Positions 10,360 through 19,857 of a stretch of 64,000 bases of DNA are shown here, piece after piece (position 1 is the stretch's first letter; every line of letters begins with the position of its first letter). The notes below the pieces were generated by a model. The model saw nothing but the letters and a program-made list of their open reading frames with translations, was not told where the DNA came from and did not search any database. Location of the stretch: positions 248,001-312,000 of the forward strand of contig NEEC01000017.1 in NCBI GenBank assembly GCA_002189035.1, in the 5' to 3' direction. Both the position numbers and the translations under genes were made by a program. This stretch comes from Utricularia gibba. Taxonomy: Eukaryota > Streptophyta > Magnoliopsida > Lamiales > Lentibulariaceae.

Positions 10360-12490
10360 AGAAATTTTATATTAAATATGAGAAAAAAATATTCTAATGT
10401 CAAGACATAGAAAAATAAATTTTATTATTGGTTCCTTACAAATTAAGATGATGAATGAAATTTGTACATTGAACCTCTCCTTTCTTCAATATAGTGAATA
10501 TTCGTACAAATTTTTTTTATCAAACAAAAAATTTAATGCAAAATTTATGCAACTTCTTTCAAGCTTAAAATAGTGTTAAATATAAAAAAGGAATTCTGAG
10601 TTACTATAAATATGTAAATAACACAAGAAAAGAAAGTCATTCTAGGTAATGTTTTATGTTTTATGTTTTTGCAATGTTTGGAAATTTCTAACACTAATAA
10701 CATATGAAATAGTTTCAAGGCAATGTTTTCTATATTAAGAGGGACTGAAATCCAAACAAGTATTAACACAATGATAAATGGAAAATTCGTAAGGTATTGC
10801 AACACTAAAGATTTTCCTCATCAAAATTAATTTATAAAATGAACAAACAATCAACATCTTATTTGTAAAAAAATTAATGTAGTAGTGATAGTAATAAATG
10901 CATGTTGGTCCACAAAAATCACAAGATTTTTGGTTTTTCGCGTAGACTAAATTAAACATGGGTTTTATCTGAAAGTGGATTGCTACTCTGAAATTTATAA
11001 AATACGTCCTGACTTGAAATCATAAAAATGGAATATGGAAATTGGCTTTGCATGTAACATATAATGGTCATTTCACTTAAAATTATACTATATTGGAACA
11101 GATTAATCACATCTTTAAGTTTCTTGTTCTAAGTTGGCATGCGGAAACAGTAATGAAAATGATGAAGTAAACATGCTCATTTGTTGAAGACATTCAAACA
11201 AGAATGTAAAAAGCTAGTAAGTTTATGAAGTGAAATGCAGAAATATAGTATGCACAGGAAAATAAAATAAGTGCGTTCAATGCTCCATTTCATTCTTGCT
11301 CATGCATCGTCTTATTCTCAAAATGTGATCCTCAAGCTCCATAGTGTCGATCAAGTTCTTTGCTACTGTTCTAGATGTTGGTGATTAGTTCGAATATCAT
11401 GTTAGAATTGTTTTTCTTCGACTTCTTCATCAAAATCGCTCAAGAATTTGTCGGAAAATATCTCTATCAGTTGTAATTATCACTTCTCTCTCCACTCACT
11501 CTGGTATGTCTTGTTGGTGGCATATCAAGGCTTGTTCCTTCTTTCATACTGGCTACTCTCGTCTCGCAACGCGTGCACATCTAAACCCAAATGAGTGTAC
11601 CTAGACTTAGATGAACCAATGATTAATACATAAATGAACCAAAACATGTTTTTATCGAAAATAAATTTATTAATACTAATTTTGGTCTTTTTCTCTATTC
11701 TAATTTGCATAATCTCTTATTCTAACATTGAAAATAGCACGAATATGATCAAATTTAATGTCACATCATGCACAAAACATTACATGAATGTATTTTTTAA
11801 AAATTTGTTCCTTTTAATACTTATATTTTAATTTTAAAAAACACATATTTTCTTAAAAAATATTTTATAAACGTTTGTTTAATGTTATGTATCTTACAGT
11901 GAAATTTATTTATAAAAAATTAAATAATTAAGAATAAAACTTTTTTGTAGGTCTAATAAGTAAATGTTGTAAGTGAAATTTTTAATGGCATAAATGTAGA
12001 CATGACCTTTCAATTTTTCCAAATGTTTCCCTCTATTTATTTCAATTTCAAATTCAAAAATTTCAAAATATCATTATAAAAGGAACCTCCCACTCTTAAT
12101 TTTTACCATTATAGTTGACATGCTATTGTTTTGCTTTGGATATTGATATTAATTCATCATATTTTTATTTACAAGGTAACGATTTTACATTTTATTTTTT
12201 TATTTTTATATATTCATTTATTACATTAAGTTTTCAAAATTCAAATTTATTTATTTCCATATTTTTAATTTATTCATAATTTTCGAAAATGATATGTTTA
12301 TATAGTTATATTTCTAATTGACAAGTAATCTATTTATATAGTTGTGTTTATTTTTTGTTAAAAGATTCGTGTCCATTTTTGTTTTTATTGTTTGATTTAG
12401 TCTTCGGGTAGGTGAGAATTTGGAATCTTGTATATTGGACATGAGATAAGATTTTCAATTTTGTGTTCGATCTTATTTATAGTTTTGAAT
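9020..12490. other. AT-rich intergenic region, no gene recognised
   Basis: Apart from a TA/TG microsatellite, I see no protein domain, RNA gene or clear element here. The short frames at 10545-10959 and 11525-11831 are AT-driven. A GC-richer island around 11270-11600 may be an old transposon piece, but it shows no motif I can name. Confidence 0.5.
10307..10359. repeat. Compound (TA)n(TG)n microsatellite
   Basis: About 13 TA units (10307-10332) pass directly into about 13 TG units (10333-10359). It lies in AT-rich intergenic DNA. Confidence 0.97.
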
Positions 12491-12499
12491 GCTGTGGAT

Positions 12500-13120
12500 T
12501 GTAGACTACTCAATTTGGTTTTTCAGGAAAGGCTTTCTCCTCTACATCTTGAGATTCCGCATGCAGTCCGATTTCTAATAGATTCTCCAGCAACTCATGA
12601 TGAGTGAATTTGCATAGCAACATATAACAATCAAAGAAGCAATGGTTGAGCCATAAGCAGCATTTAGCATGATATATACTTTGATCGATCTTCATCTCGT
12701 GCAGATCCTAGGAGCTTTAATTTTCAAACCAATGGACTGGATAGAATCTTCTACCATCAATTGGAGGTTGTTGAGAGCTCTCTATTGGTGGGAAATTTGA
12801 GTAGCTTTGTTTTCAGCATTTCTAACATATGTTTTTTCAAGCAATATCGATGCTTCTTTAGGAGTTTCACAGCCTAGAATAACCTCATATGTGTGTCCAA
12901 CAATGGCATTATCAAGGATTACACCAACTTTCCTTTCTATTGTTTTGTGGATTTTGAGGGCAGCGGCATCGATGGTTCTTCTTCAGCAAGGTAGTCCCAT
13001 AAATCTTGATATTCTTTTGATTCTTTTCCATCAAAGCGGGGGGAGCTTGAATGTTTGTAGCAGACATTTTGTATATTGATGGAGGATGGAACACAGACAA
13101 GGCAAGGAGAAATGCTAGAT
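12500..13120 (-). pseudogene. Copia-type gag relic
   Basis: Reading the minus strand from about 13070, the frame opens with MSATNIQAPP, typical of the start of copia gag (UBN2-type). After frameshifts it continues with KTIERKVGVILDNAIVGHTY and EASILLEKTY, which resembles the gag segment containing the conserved LLEKTY block. A tail near 12550-12750 is less clear. There is no zinc knuckle, protease or LTR, so this is an isolated fragment. It lies downstream of the XTH gene. Gag is likely, but the family is uncertain. Confidence 0.45.
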
Positions 13121-13700
13121 TCGAAGTTCACGTCAAGCTCATCGAGAAGAATTCGGTAATTCTCCAATATCAAAGGCAAAGGTAGTTTGACATGGGTCAG
13201 ATTTTTTAAAATCTTGTCCTAAAATGTCATGTTCTCTTGTAATTTGCATCCCATCGTCCGCTTTCACTGTACTTGTTGGTTCTCCATCTAAATTTCCTCA
13301 TCACTAACATCCATGGCTTCTTATTGTAATGAGTTTCCAAGGGTATCCGCGCATGATGCAACTCCTTCAACATGTAGCAGATGGTTCGGTGCTCCGAGTT
13401 GTGGTATTAAAGCCTCTCAACATGCAGCAGAACTGTCCCTCTACCCAGACGACGCGAGTGGATAGATCGCCCCACCTGCTGTGTTGATTGATTGATTATT
13501 TGGTCAATGTTAGGGATACGATAGCAGCGGCTAGCCCATTGAAAACCCCTTCCCTTCCACTTAAAACATCAATAAATACGCTCTCCGGAGAGTCTGATCA
13601 AATAAACAAATAGCTACCACTTGGTATGACACACGTGTACTCACGACATTTCATTTCTTTCTCCGATACAAAAAACAAATGGCCCATAAGTGTATGCGCA
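13121..13700. other. Intergenic / XTH 3' flank, nothing clear
   Basis: Unremarkable sequence downstream of the XTH stop codon, with a probable XTH 3' untranslated region at the upper end. I see no domain or repeat. Confidence 0.4.
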
Positions 13701-13708
13701 TGGGTGAC

Positions 13709-14741
13709 TTAGTATATTGGGAGCGTGCACTCCTTTGGAAGGCCTTGAGGGAACCTTCTGGTGTCGTTGCAGTAGTTGTAGATCATGCTGTTTTTCTGCA
13801 CCCAATTAATCCACGCCTTCCCTTTCGCGTCCAGCACCTGGTTCCGCCATGCTTGCCCATTGCAAGAGCCGCCGCCCACGACGCATGCTGTCGCAGTGTA
13901 GTTCCGGTACGTCGCGGTGAAGGGGCGGCGTTCCAATCCGTTTTCACGCGGCCGCCTTGCGTAGCCCAGTCCTCGGCATCCCAAATGCTAGCGTACATAT
14001 TCATGGGTCGGGAAGTGGGGAAGGGGACTCCCTTGGAAACATAGTTAAGGAAGACCCGGATGGGAATCCCGTCCACCATGAATCTGCATGCCCGCAAACC
14101 CGAATTAGTAGTGTTTCAGTCGAAGATACATAGGTATGCATGTTTGGCAAGGCTGGCACATACATTATGTTATTTGGGTTCCAGAGAACGCTGTAGGTGT
14201 GAATAGCTTGGGTGGGATCGAACCACAGCCTGAACTGTTGCTCCCGGTTCCCGGAACCCCCAACGTAGATATTGGTGTGCAAGGTATACGGCTGCCCGGA
14301 CGCGTTTCCGAGGAACTCCAAATCAATCTCGTCGTGATCCCACCCTTGAGATGACATCTAAGATAACAAGGCCATGGTAAATAAATGATAATGCTTTAGA
14401 ATTAGAATGGAGTTTCCGGCTTTGCATGTTTTTTACTAATTATTTTTCAAAAGTAATGTTTTTCGAGGCTTACGTAGAAAGTAGCGACGGTGCCAGCGGA
14501 ATTTCCAGGCACGAGCTTGATCCCCATATCGAACCTTCCATACAAATACTGATCATTGGACATGAATCCGGAGCCGGAGCTGCGGTCGAGGGATAGGGAG
14601 AGAGTTTGTCCGTCGGCGGAAATTTGAGCTCTGGGCCTCCGAAAGTTATCCTAACGTCCGGTAAAAGTTCCCGGCCGCGGCGAAAGAGGAAAGAAGGATG
14701 ACGGCGACTGCGATCACCTGAGCATCAAAGAAAGCAGCCAT
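13709..14741 (-). CDS. XTH: Xyloglucan endotransglucosylase/hydrolase, frameshifted copy
   Basis: XTH enzymes (GH16) cut and rejoin xyloglucan in the cell wall. There are three exons on minus: 14474-14741, 14164-14357 and 13709-14083, with GT-AG introns in the usual places. A secretion signal ([15 protein letters not shown]) is followed by GNFY. Exon 2 carries the catalytic motif [11 protein letters not shown] (nucleophile Glu, acid/base Glu) directly followed by an N-A-S glycosylation site, as in XTHs. Exon 3 has [16 protein letters not shown], four cysteines and FPQGLPKEC. The frame is broken by three apparent one-base losses, all in G/C runs (near 14658-14661, 14633-14635 and 13922-13925). 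Allowing for them, the length would be about 279 residues, normal for the family. The clustering in homopolymers points to sequencing error as strongly as to a pseudogene. Splice sites, motifs and TATA box are otherwise intact. Confidence 0.88.
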
Positions 14742-14771
14742 TTTATTCTTCTGGCGTCGGATGCAAGCACG

Positions 14772-14781
14772 CTTATATATA
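14772..14781 (-). promoter_or_regulatory. TATA box of the XTH gene
   Basis: On the minus strand this reads TATATATAAG, 31 bases before the XTH start codon, in a GC-rich context. The spacing implies a very short 5' leader or a slightly different transcription start. Confidence 0.6.
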
Positions 14782-15218
14782 CGGCATCGGAAAGGTAGCG
14801 TCGTTGACAAAAAGGAGAGCTATGGAGGAAGATTCGGGGGAGAGAGTTTCGCGATCAGCTGGCGGGCGAATTTAATATATTGAGACGTGCTGGCGCGGCA
14901 GGAAAAAGCGTGGTTGTTGTTGTACGTCTCCTAGTAGAGTAGCGTATGGCGGGATCGCCTTTGCGCGTCCGCCCACCGGCATACGAGCCCTACCGATTCA
15001 ATTCGGTTATGCCGTTTGGCTATCTCTGCCAGCGGGCATGGTGCCTGGGTGCACATTCATGCATAATTTGACTTTCGATGAAGATAGCTCCGCTGTATCG
15101 CACCGGACCGGACTCGAATAAATTATTGCCGAGTGATGATACAAAAGTCAACAGTACTTGAATAGTAACCTGGTTTGAGGCGCCAGGCTGCCACGTAATT
15201 TAATTTAAAATACAGCAC

Positions 15219-15247
15219 AATCCCAATCCCAATCCCAATCCCAATCC
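15219..15247. repeat. Five-copy AATCCC/CCCAAT hexamer repeat
   Basis: The unit AATCCC is repeated in tandem with no interruption. Each unit contains a CCAAT core when read as CCCAAT. It lies about 480 bases upstream of the XTH start and 600 upstream of the PDF1-like start. Confidence 0.95.
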
Positions 15248-15406
15248 AGACGCCAGCCTGGCGGGTGGCAAAGTCAATAATTGGTAACAGCAGTTTGAAC
15301 ACAACGTGCATTTTTCCACTACACCAAATCAATAATATTACAAATAATTAAATGGCGGTTAAGTCCCTTCTCCTTAATTATTTCTGCTGATGTCAGTGTG
15401 CAGTAA

Positions 15407-15427
15407 TTTTTTTTTTTTTTTTTTTTT
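15407..15427. repeat. 21-bp poly-T tract
   Basis: An uninterrupted run of T in the XTH/PDF1-like spacer. It is a likely site of length error. Confidence 0.9.
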
Positions 15428-15729
15428 ACTTTAGTAGGGAAAATAAAAATGGTGTTGTAATAAGGGAGGCTTATGTCTGGCTCCCACCAAAATCTGTCGT
15501 CACGGAGGCGGTGCACTTCCATTTGGAGTCTCGGCACCAGCTCCTCTGTCTCGACCATTACTGTTCCCCCAGTTCCAAAGCACGACGTCCTTATTTTTTT
15601 TTTCTACACATGCCTTCCCAGAACTCCACGCGCAATAACTCTCTACTCGGCCTCCCAGGCGACACCTGCCCCCACGTTTTGTTTTATTTTGTGTTTGTTG
15701 AGGATGGCGATGACACCAGTGCATTCTCC

Positions 15730-15748
15730 AAAAAAAAAAAAAAAAAAA
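15730..15748. repeat. 19-bp poly-A tract
   Basis: An uninterrupted run of A about 95 bases upstream of the PDF1-like start codon. Confidence 0.9.
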
Positions 15749-15842
15749 GTGTAGCTCCATGAGTTTATTTATTACTCACCACTACCATCATCCTCTCTAT
15801 ACCACCCCTTCCCTTCTTTCTTGTTGTAGGAGGGGAAAAGAG

Positions 15843-16653
15843 ATGGAGAGAAACCAGATTCTGATATGGGCTGCTCTCCTTAGCCAAATCATGTTCATTC
15901 ATGCACTGTCCCCCTCCAGCTTTCTTGATGAGAAGCATTACTACTCCAACAATCCTCCTCATGCACCTTCCCCTCCCAAAGGTAGTTTTATTTTTTATTT
16001 TTTTTATTTTTTATTTGTTTCGCTTCTTCAGTTTTTGGGCATGGGTTGATGACAAACCTGGTTTTATGGTCATAGTTTCAGTTGGTCCTCCACACCTTCC
16101 AAAAGGTAAGCCATCCTCTGGCTGTGGCGAAGGGTACTACCATTCTCCACCAACCTCAGCTCCTCCGGTCACCGTAAAACCGCCTGTGTTGACTCATCCG
16201 ACTCACCCATTTCCATTTTATCCAAAGCCTCACCCTTTCACTTGCATGTAAGTAAAAACGAGAAAGCATCAACTTTGTTGCAAATTCAAATCGTACCACA
16301 TAATTGTTTACTCGTTCTTTCTATTGGAATATAATGTCAGATACTGGAAGAATCACCCGAATCTAGTTTGGGGATTAGTTGGCTGGTGGGGAAAGCTAAG
16401 AAACACATTTGGAATCTTCAAATTTCCTGGTCTTGCTTCCAATCCGAACGTGATGGAGGCTCTTTCCAACACCGGCACAGATGGATATGGAGAGCTATAC
16501 AGAGAAGGAACCGCAGCTCTGCTAAACGCCATGGCGCAAAAGAGGTTCCCTTACACTGCAAGCCAGGTCAAGCAAACCTTCGTTACAGCTATGGTTTCAG
16601 AAGAAGCCGCTGCCGCTCAGGCCAGGATCTTCAAGATGGCCAACGAGGGCTGA
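15843..16653 (+). CDS. PROTODERMAL FACTOR1-like secreted proline-rich protein
   Basis: PDF1 proteins are epidermis-specific, wall-targeted proline-rich proteins. There are three exons: 15843-15981, 16082-16247 and 16341-16653, with GT-AG introns, giving 205 residues. The start ATG has a purine-rich context (AGAGATGGAG) and opens a signal peptide ending near MFIHA (residues 1-20). A proline/histidine-rich middle follows (NNPPHAPSPPKG..., PPVLTHPTHPFPFYPKPHP). The conserved C-terminal domain runs from CIYWKNHPNLVWGLVGWWG through EALSNTGTDGYGELYREGTA and FPYTASQVKQTF to AAAAQARIFKMANEG at the stop. The tyrosine-rich, short-repeat proline region of Arabidopsis PDF1 is shorter here, and the C-terminal domain is fully kept. 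It is divergent from XTH. Role in the epidermis is inferred from the family. Confidence 0.88.
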
Positions 16654-17130
16654 ATTGAAGTCGAGTTTTCGTCATTCACTGTACTCTGCATGCAACGACA
16701 TTCGATAATGATTTTTTTTTCCTGTTTTTCAAGTTTATTCAACATCAGGACTGTTACATCCGACTGAATGGCAAACATAAAATGCAACTCGCAAAGCACA
16801 CTGTGTTTTTTTTAGATTAATACTAATTTTGGCATAAGTGTTAACAATGTGACAAAATTAACCACTACAGTTTTAGTAATTTAATTAATTTGGTAGTTTT
16901 GATCTGTCTATTACCAAAAATTGAACATTTGTACTACAGTTTTAGTACAATTGAACACACAGAATGCTGTATATACATCTTGTACTATATCCAAAAATTC
17001 TTACAATAGAAGCAACATTTGTATGATTTGAATGAATACTCTTATTTTGTAAATTTCATTCCAATAAACATATTTATGACTGTTTTTGATATTATCCTTG
17101 ATGGGCCGAAAATCAGTGTGCCATAATGGA
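16654..17130. other. 3' flank of PDF1-like gene, nothing else seen
   Basis: A/T-rich sequence with the likely PDF1-like 3' untranslated region. I see no gene or repeat. Confidence 0.5.
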
Positions 17131-17656
17131 GGTTACCCATAACCCATGTTCGTGTACATTCGATCCTTATGTATTTTAAGGATCGAATGCATTGTTTATG
17201 CATACCGTTTGTGCGTGGCACACGGACGTGGCACACGGACGTGGCATGCTGTTGACACGGATGTGGCACACGGACGTGGCATGCTGTTGACACGGACGTG
17301 GGTAACTCATAACCCACGTCTGTGTGCATTCGATCCTTATGTATTTTAAAGATTGAATGCATTGTTTATGCATACCGTATATGTGTGGCACACGGACGTC
17401 GGTTACCCATAACCCACGTTCATGTGCATTCGATCCTTATGTATTTTAAAGATTGAATGCATTGTTTATGCATACCGTATATGTGTGGCACACGTACGTC
17501 GGTTACCCATAACCCACGTCCGTGTGCATTCGATCCTTATGTATTTTAAGGATCGAATGCATTGTTTATGCATAACATATGTACGTAACACACGGATGTG
17601 GGTTACCCATAACCCATGTCCGATCCTTATACACGGACATGGGTTATGGGTAACCC
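17131..17656. repeat. Palindromic tandem array, 100-bp unit, ending in a perfect 23-bp inverted repeat
   Basis: Units begin at 17157, 17327, 17427 and 17527 (marked by CATTCGATCC). The last three are spaced exactly 100 bases, and the first is expanded by short ACACGGACGTGGC-like repeats. Inside each unit CATTCGATCCTTA is followed by its complement TAAGGATCGAATG, making a 13-bp hairpin stem. Units 2 and 3 have C/G to T/A changes in the second arm. A second short hairpin, ATGCAT-5-ATGCAT, follows. The array starts with GGTTACCCATAACCCATG and ends with its reverse complement. The last two arms, 17600-17622 and 17634-17656, pair perfectly. No coding content: open frames on both strands are by-products of the repeat. 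Confidence 0.93.
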
Positions 17657-18202
17657 AACTACTGATGCATTTAACAGTATACGGGTAACTTCTTCAAACT
17701 AGCCCATACTAAAGAAAGAACAAATCTTTATAAATGAGTAACAACCTACACATGAAAAGCATTCCAATGGAATTTGCAATTCTCTAAAAATGAACAGACA
17801 CGAGAAGGCATTTTTCTTAACATTCATGAATGCACAATGCTCACAAAAGATGCACCACTGAATTAAAACCCTAAAAATCAAAGCCTTCTGATACTCCAGG
17901 GCAGGGCGACGCGATTTTGAAGCTATTGTATTCTTTGTACAACTATCTTTCACCAAGCTTTCATGGAGGGATTGAACGGGAATGGGAGGGAGACGAGGGC
18001 AATTGAATATGTGAAGTAAATGCATCACATTTAATGGGTCAGATTTAGGCTTTAGGATTCAATTAGGGAACCTAAATTTTAATAAAATCAAAAACATATT
18101 CTATGGTTATCTTAACTGTGTTTTGAAATTTTTTTATGCCAATCTATAATATAGTTATCAAATAAGAGTGGTTTCATATTTTTTCGATATCATATGAATT
18201 TT
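17657..18202. other. Unassigned spacer
   Basis: I see no recognisable domain. A 109-codon minus frame (17699-18028) has no motif, and I do not call it a gene. Confidence 0.4.
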
Positions 18203-18229
18203 TTAAAAATCAAAGACCAAAATTGAAAC

Positions 18230-18460
18230 TTTTAAAAGGTGATGCACTATTTTAATTAATTTCAAAACGTGATGTTTTAGAAATGCAATATCTGAAACGT
18301 GATGTTTTTGTTGAGTAGTTTTCAAAACATGATGTTTGTGTTGAGTAATTTTCAAAACGGGATGTTTTGTTTGAGTAACCTTAAAAACGTAACGAACCAA
18401 TTCTCTAATTTTATTAACGTGATAAACTAGTATCGAAAAAATTTATAACGTGATAAACTC
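18230..18460. repeat. Degenerate minisatellite around the core AAAACGTGATG
   Basis: The core (A)AAACGTGATGTTTT recurs about six times with variable spacing of roughly 35-45 bases and drifting linkers (TTGAGTAATTTTC). Such arrays are often parts of decayed LTR retrotransposons, but no flanking LTR is visible here. Confidence 0.7.
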
Positions 18461-19650
18461 AAAGTGAAATCATCTCTTTTTCTTTTTGAAAGCAATGGCA
18501 AACTTGTTCTTTTATTATTAGAAGCTCATTGGCATCAGTACAATTGAAAGAAATAAATTGACATATGCACCAACTAAGAACACAAAAACATGACATCAAC
18601 TATGACCATGCTCTAAACTGGAAAAAAAGAAAACAATTGCAACTACTCCATAAAACATGTTTTTTTGCATTCTGTTTGAATTTTTTACATTTTTTATATT
18701 TACACAATAAATAATTAAATGATCATATTATTATTGTAAAACTAAATCTATAGACTTTTGCACTATGTTTCATCATCTATTTGTTGCTCAATTTAGAGAC
18801 TTTTAAGATATAGAAACCAGTTGTTGATTTTTTGGTGATTGCACAATTTGCTCAATTTGCATCAGAAAATGCAATGATAGATAACTTCTCATGAATTCCA
18901 AATGGAGACCGAATTGAAGCATTCCTTTCGATATCTCATTGTCCTTCTAGCATGCTGCATATGGATGATTCTTGAGGCACTCATAAACTAAGATAATTTA
19001 TTATGAATGCGAAGTCAAGCCTTGTGATTGTTAGGTGATCAAGTATTCCATCAATTTGATGATAGAGTCTCCCATCTTTTAAAGATTACTTTACAAGTGA
19101 AATGTGAAAATATTTGACTAAATCCATGAACATTACATGGGCTTGCATTGCAACATTTATGTTTGTTGCAAAATTGTATAAGCATAATGTGCTTGTGAGA
19201 GATGCATCCCAATTGTAATAGGAAGCACCTCAACTACTAGAAAGTGATGTGAGTTTTTCAAGTCTTCAATAGCAAATTTCAGTTGTCGGAGATGTAGCAT
19301 TGTTCTTAATAATGTCATGAAGGAACTAGTTTGTATCATATTATTAACATAGAAGAGTATGAAAATAGAGCCTTATATGGAGTGTAGAATTGTTATGACT
19401 CACCATTGACTTGCATAATATTATATATTTCGAGCACCCAATCCTCATAGTTAGTGTTACATGTATTTGAAAAATATGACTGTTTTGGCATATTGAATAT
19501 GTATTTGATATGTGATACCTCGATAAATAATAAAATACATATTGGCATATAAAAAAAACAGAATTTTTTTTTATTTTTCAGGTTGATCGCGAGAGGGCTT
19601 TCTAACTAGATTTCAATTTCTTTGTCTTCGAATTTGCGATTTCATCAATC
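18461..19650. other. AT-rich region, no gene recognised
   Basis: Short minus frames at 19051-19339 show no domain. It may hold 5' sequence of the hAT element that follows, but no terminal repeat could be identified. Confidence 0.4.
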
Positions 19651-19857
19651 TTACTGCTTGTCTAATGCTGACGATCATAATCAGAGTATTGAAATCTATT
19701 TGCTTTCAATCCCAAATGTTTTTTTGGGTTAGGGTTGTTTGAACTAAGAGGTTTTGGCATAGGTCTTTTTAATTTTCTATGTTTTTGAATGAATGATGTA
19801 TAGTTGTATTTTATTTTGATCATCTTTTCAATTTCTAATTGTTGCTGCTGTGATTCA

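Larger units (their letters stand above)
14782..15842. promoter_or_regulatory. Shared intergenic region between divergent XTH (-) and PDF1-like (+) genes
   Basis: This 1.1-kb spacer must hold both promoters. It contains five tandem copies of a CCCAAT-type hexamer (15219-15247), a 21-T tract (15407-15427) and a 19-A tract (15730-15748). An exact L1-box (TAAATGYA), expected for an epidermal PDF1 promoter, was not found. Only near matches at about 15308 and 15350 were seen. The small frames on both strands at 15473-15762 are caused by the homopolymers. Confidence 0.5.

Noticed and set aside
15300-15842. L1-box for epidermal expression upstream of the PDF1-like gene
   Set aside because: Only near matches (TGCATTTT, TAAATGGC) were found, none exact.
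17042-17688. Several open frames of 67-106 codons on both strands
   Set aside because: They are periodic translations of the 100-bp palindromic array, not proteins.
17699-18028. 109-codon minus frame
   Set aside because: No recognisable domain, no splice partners, no conserved-looking composition.
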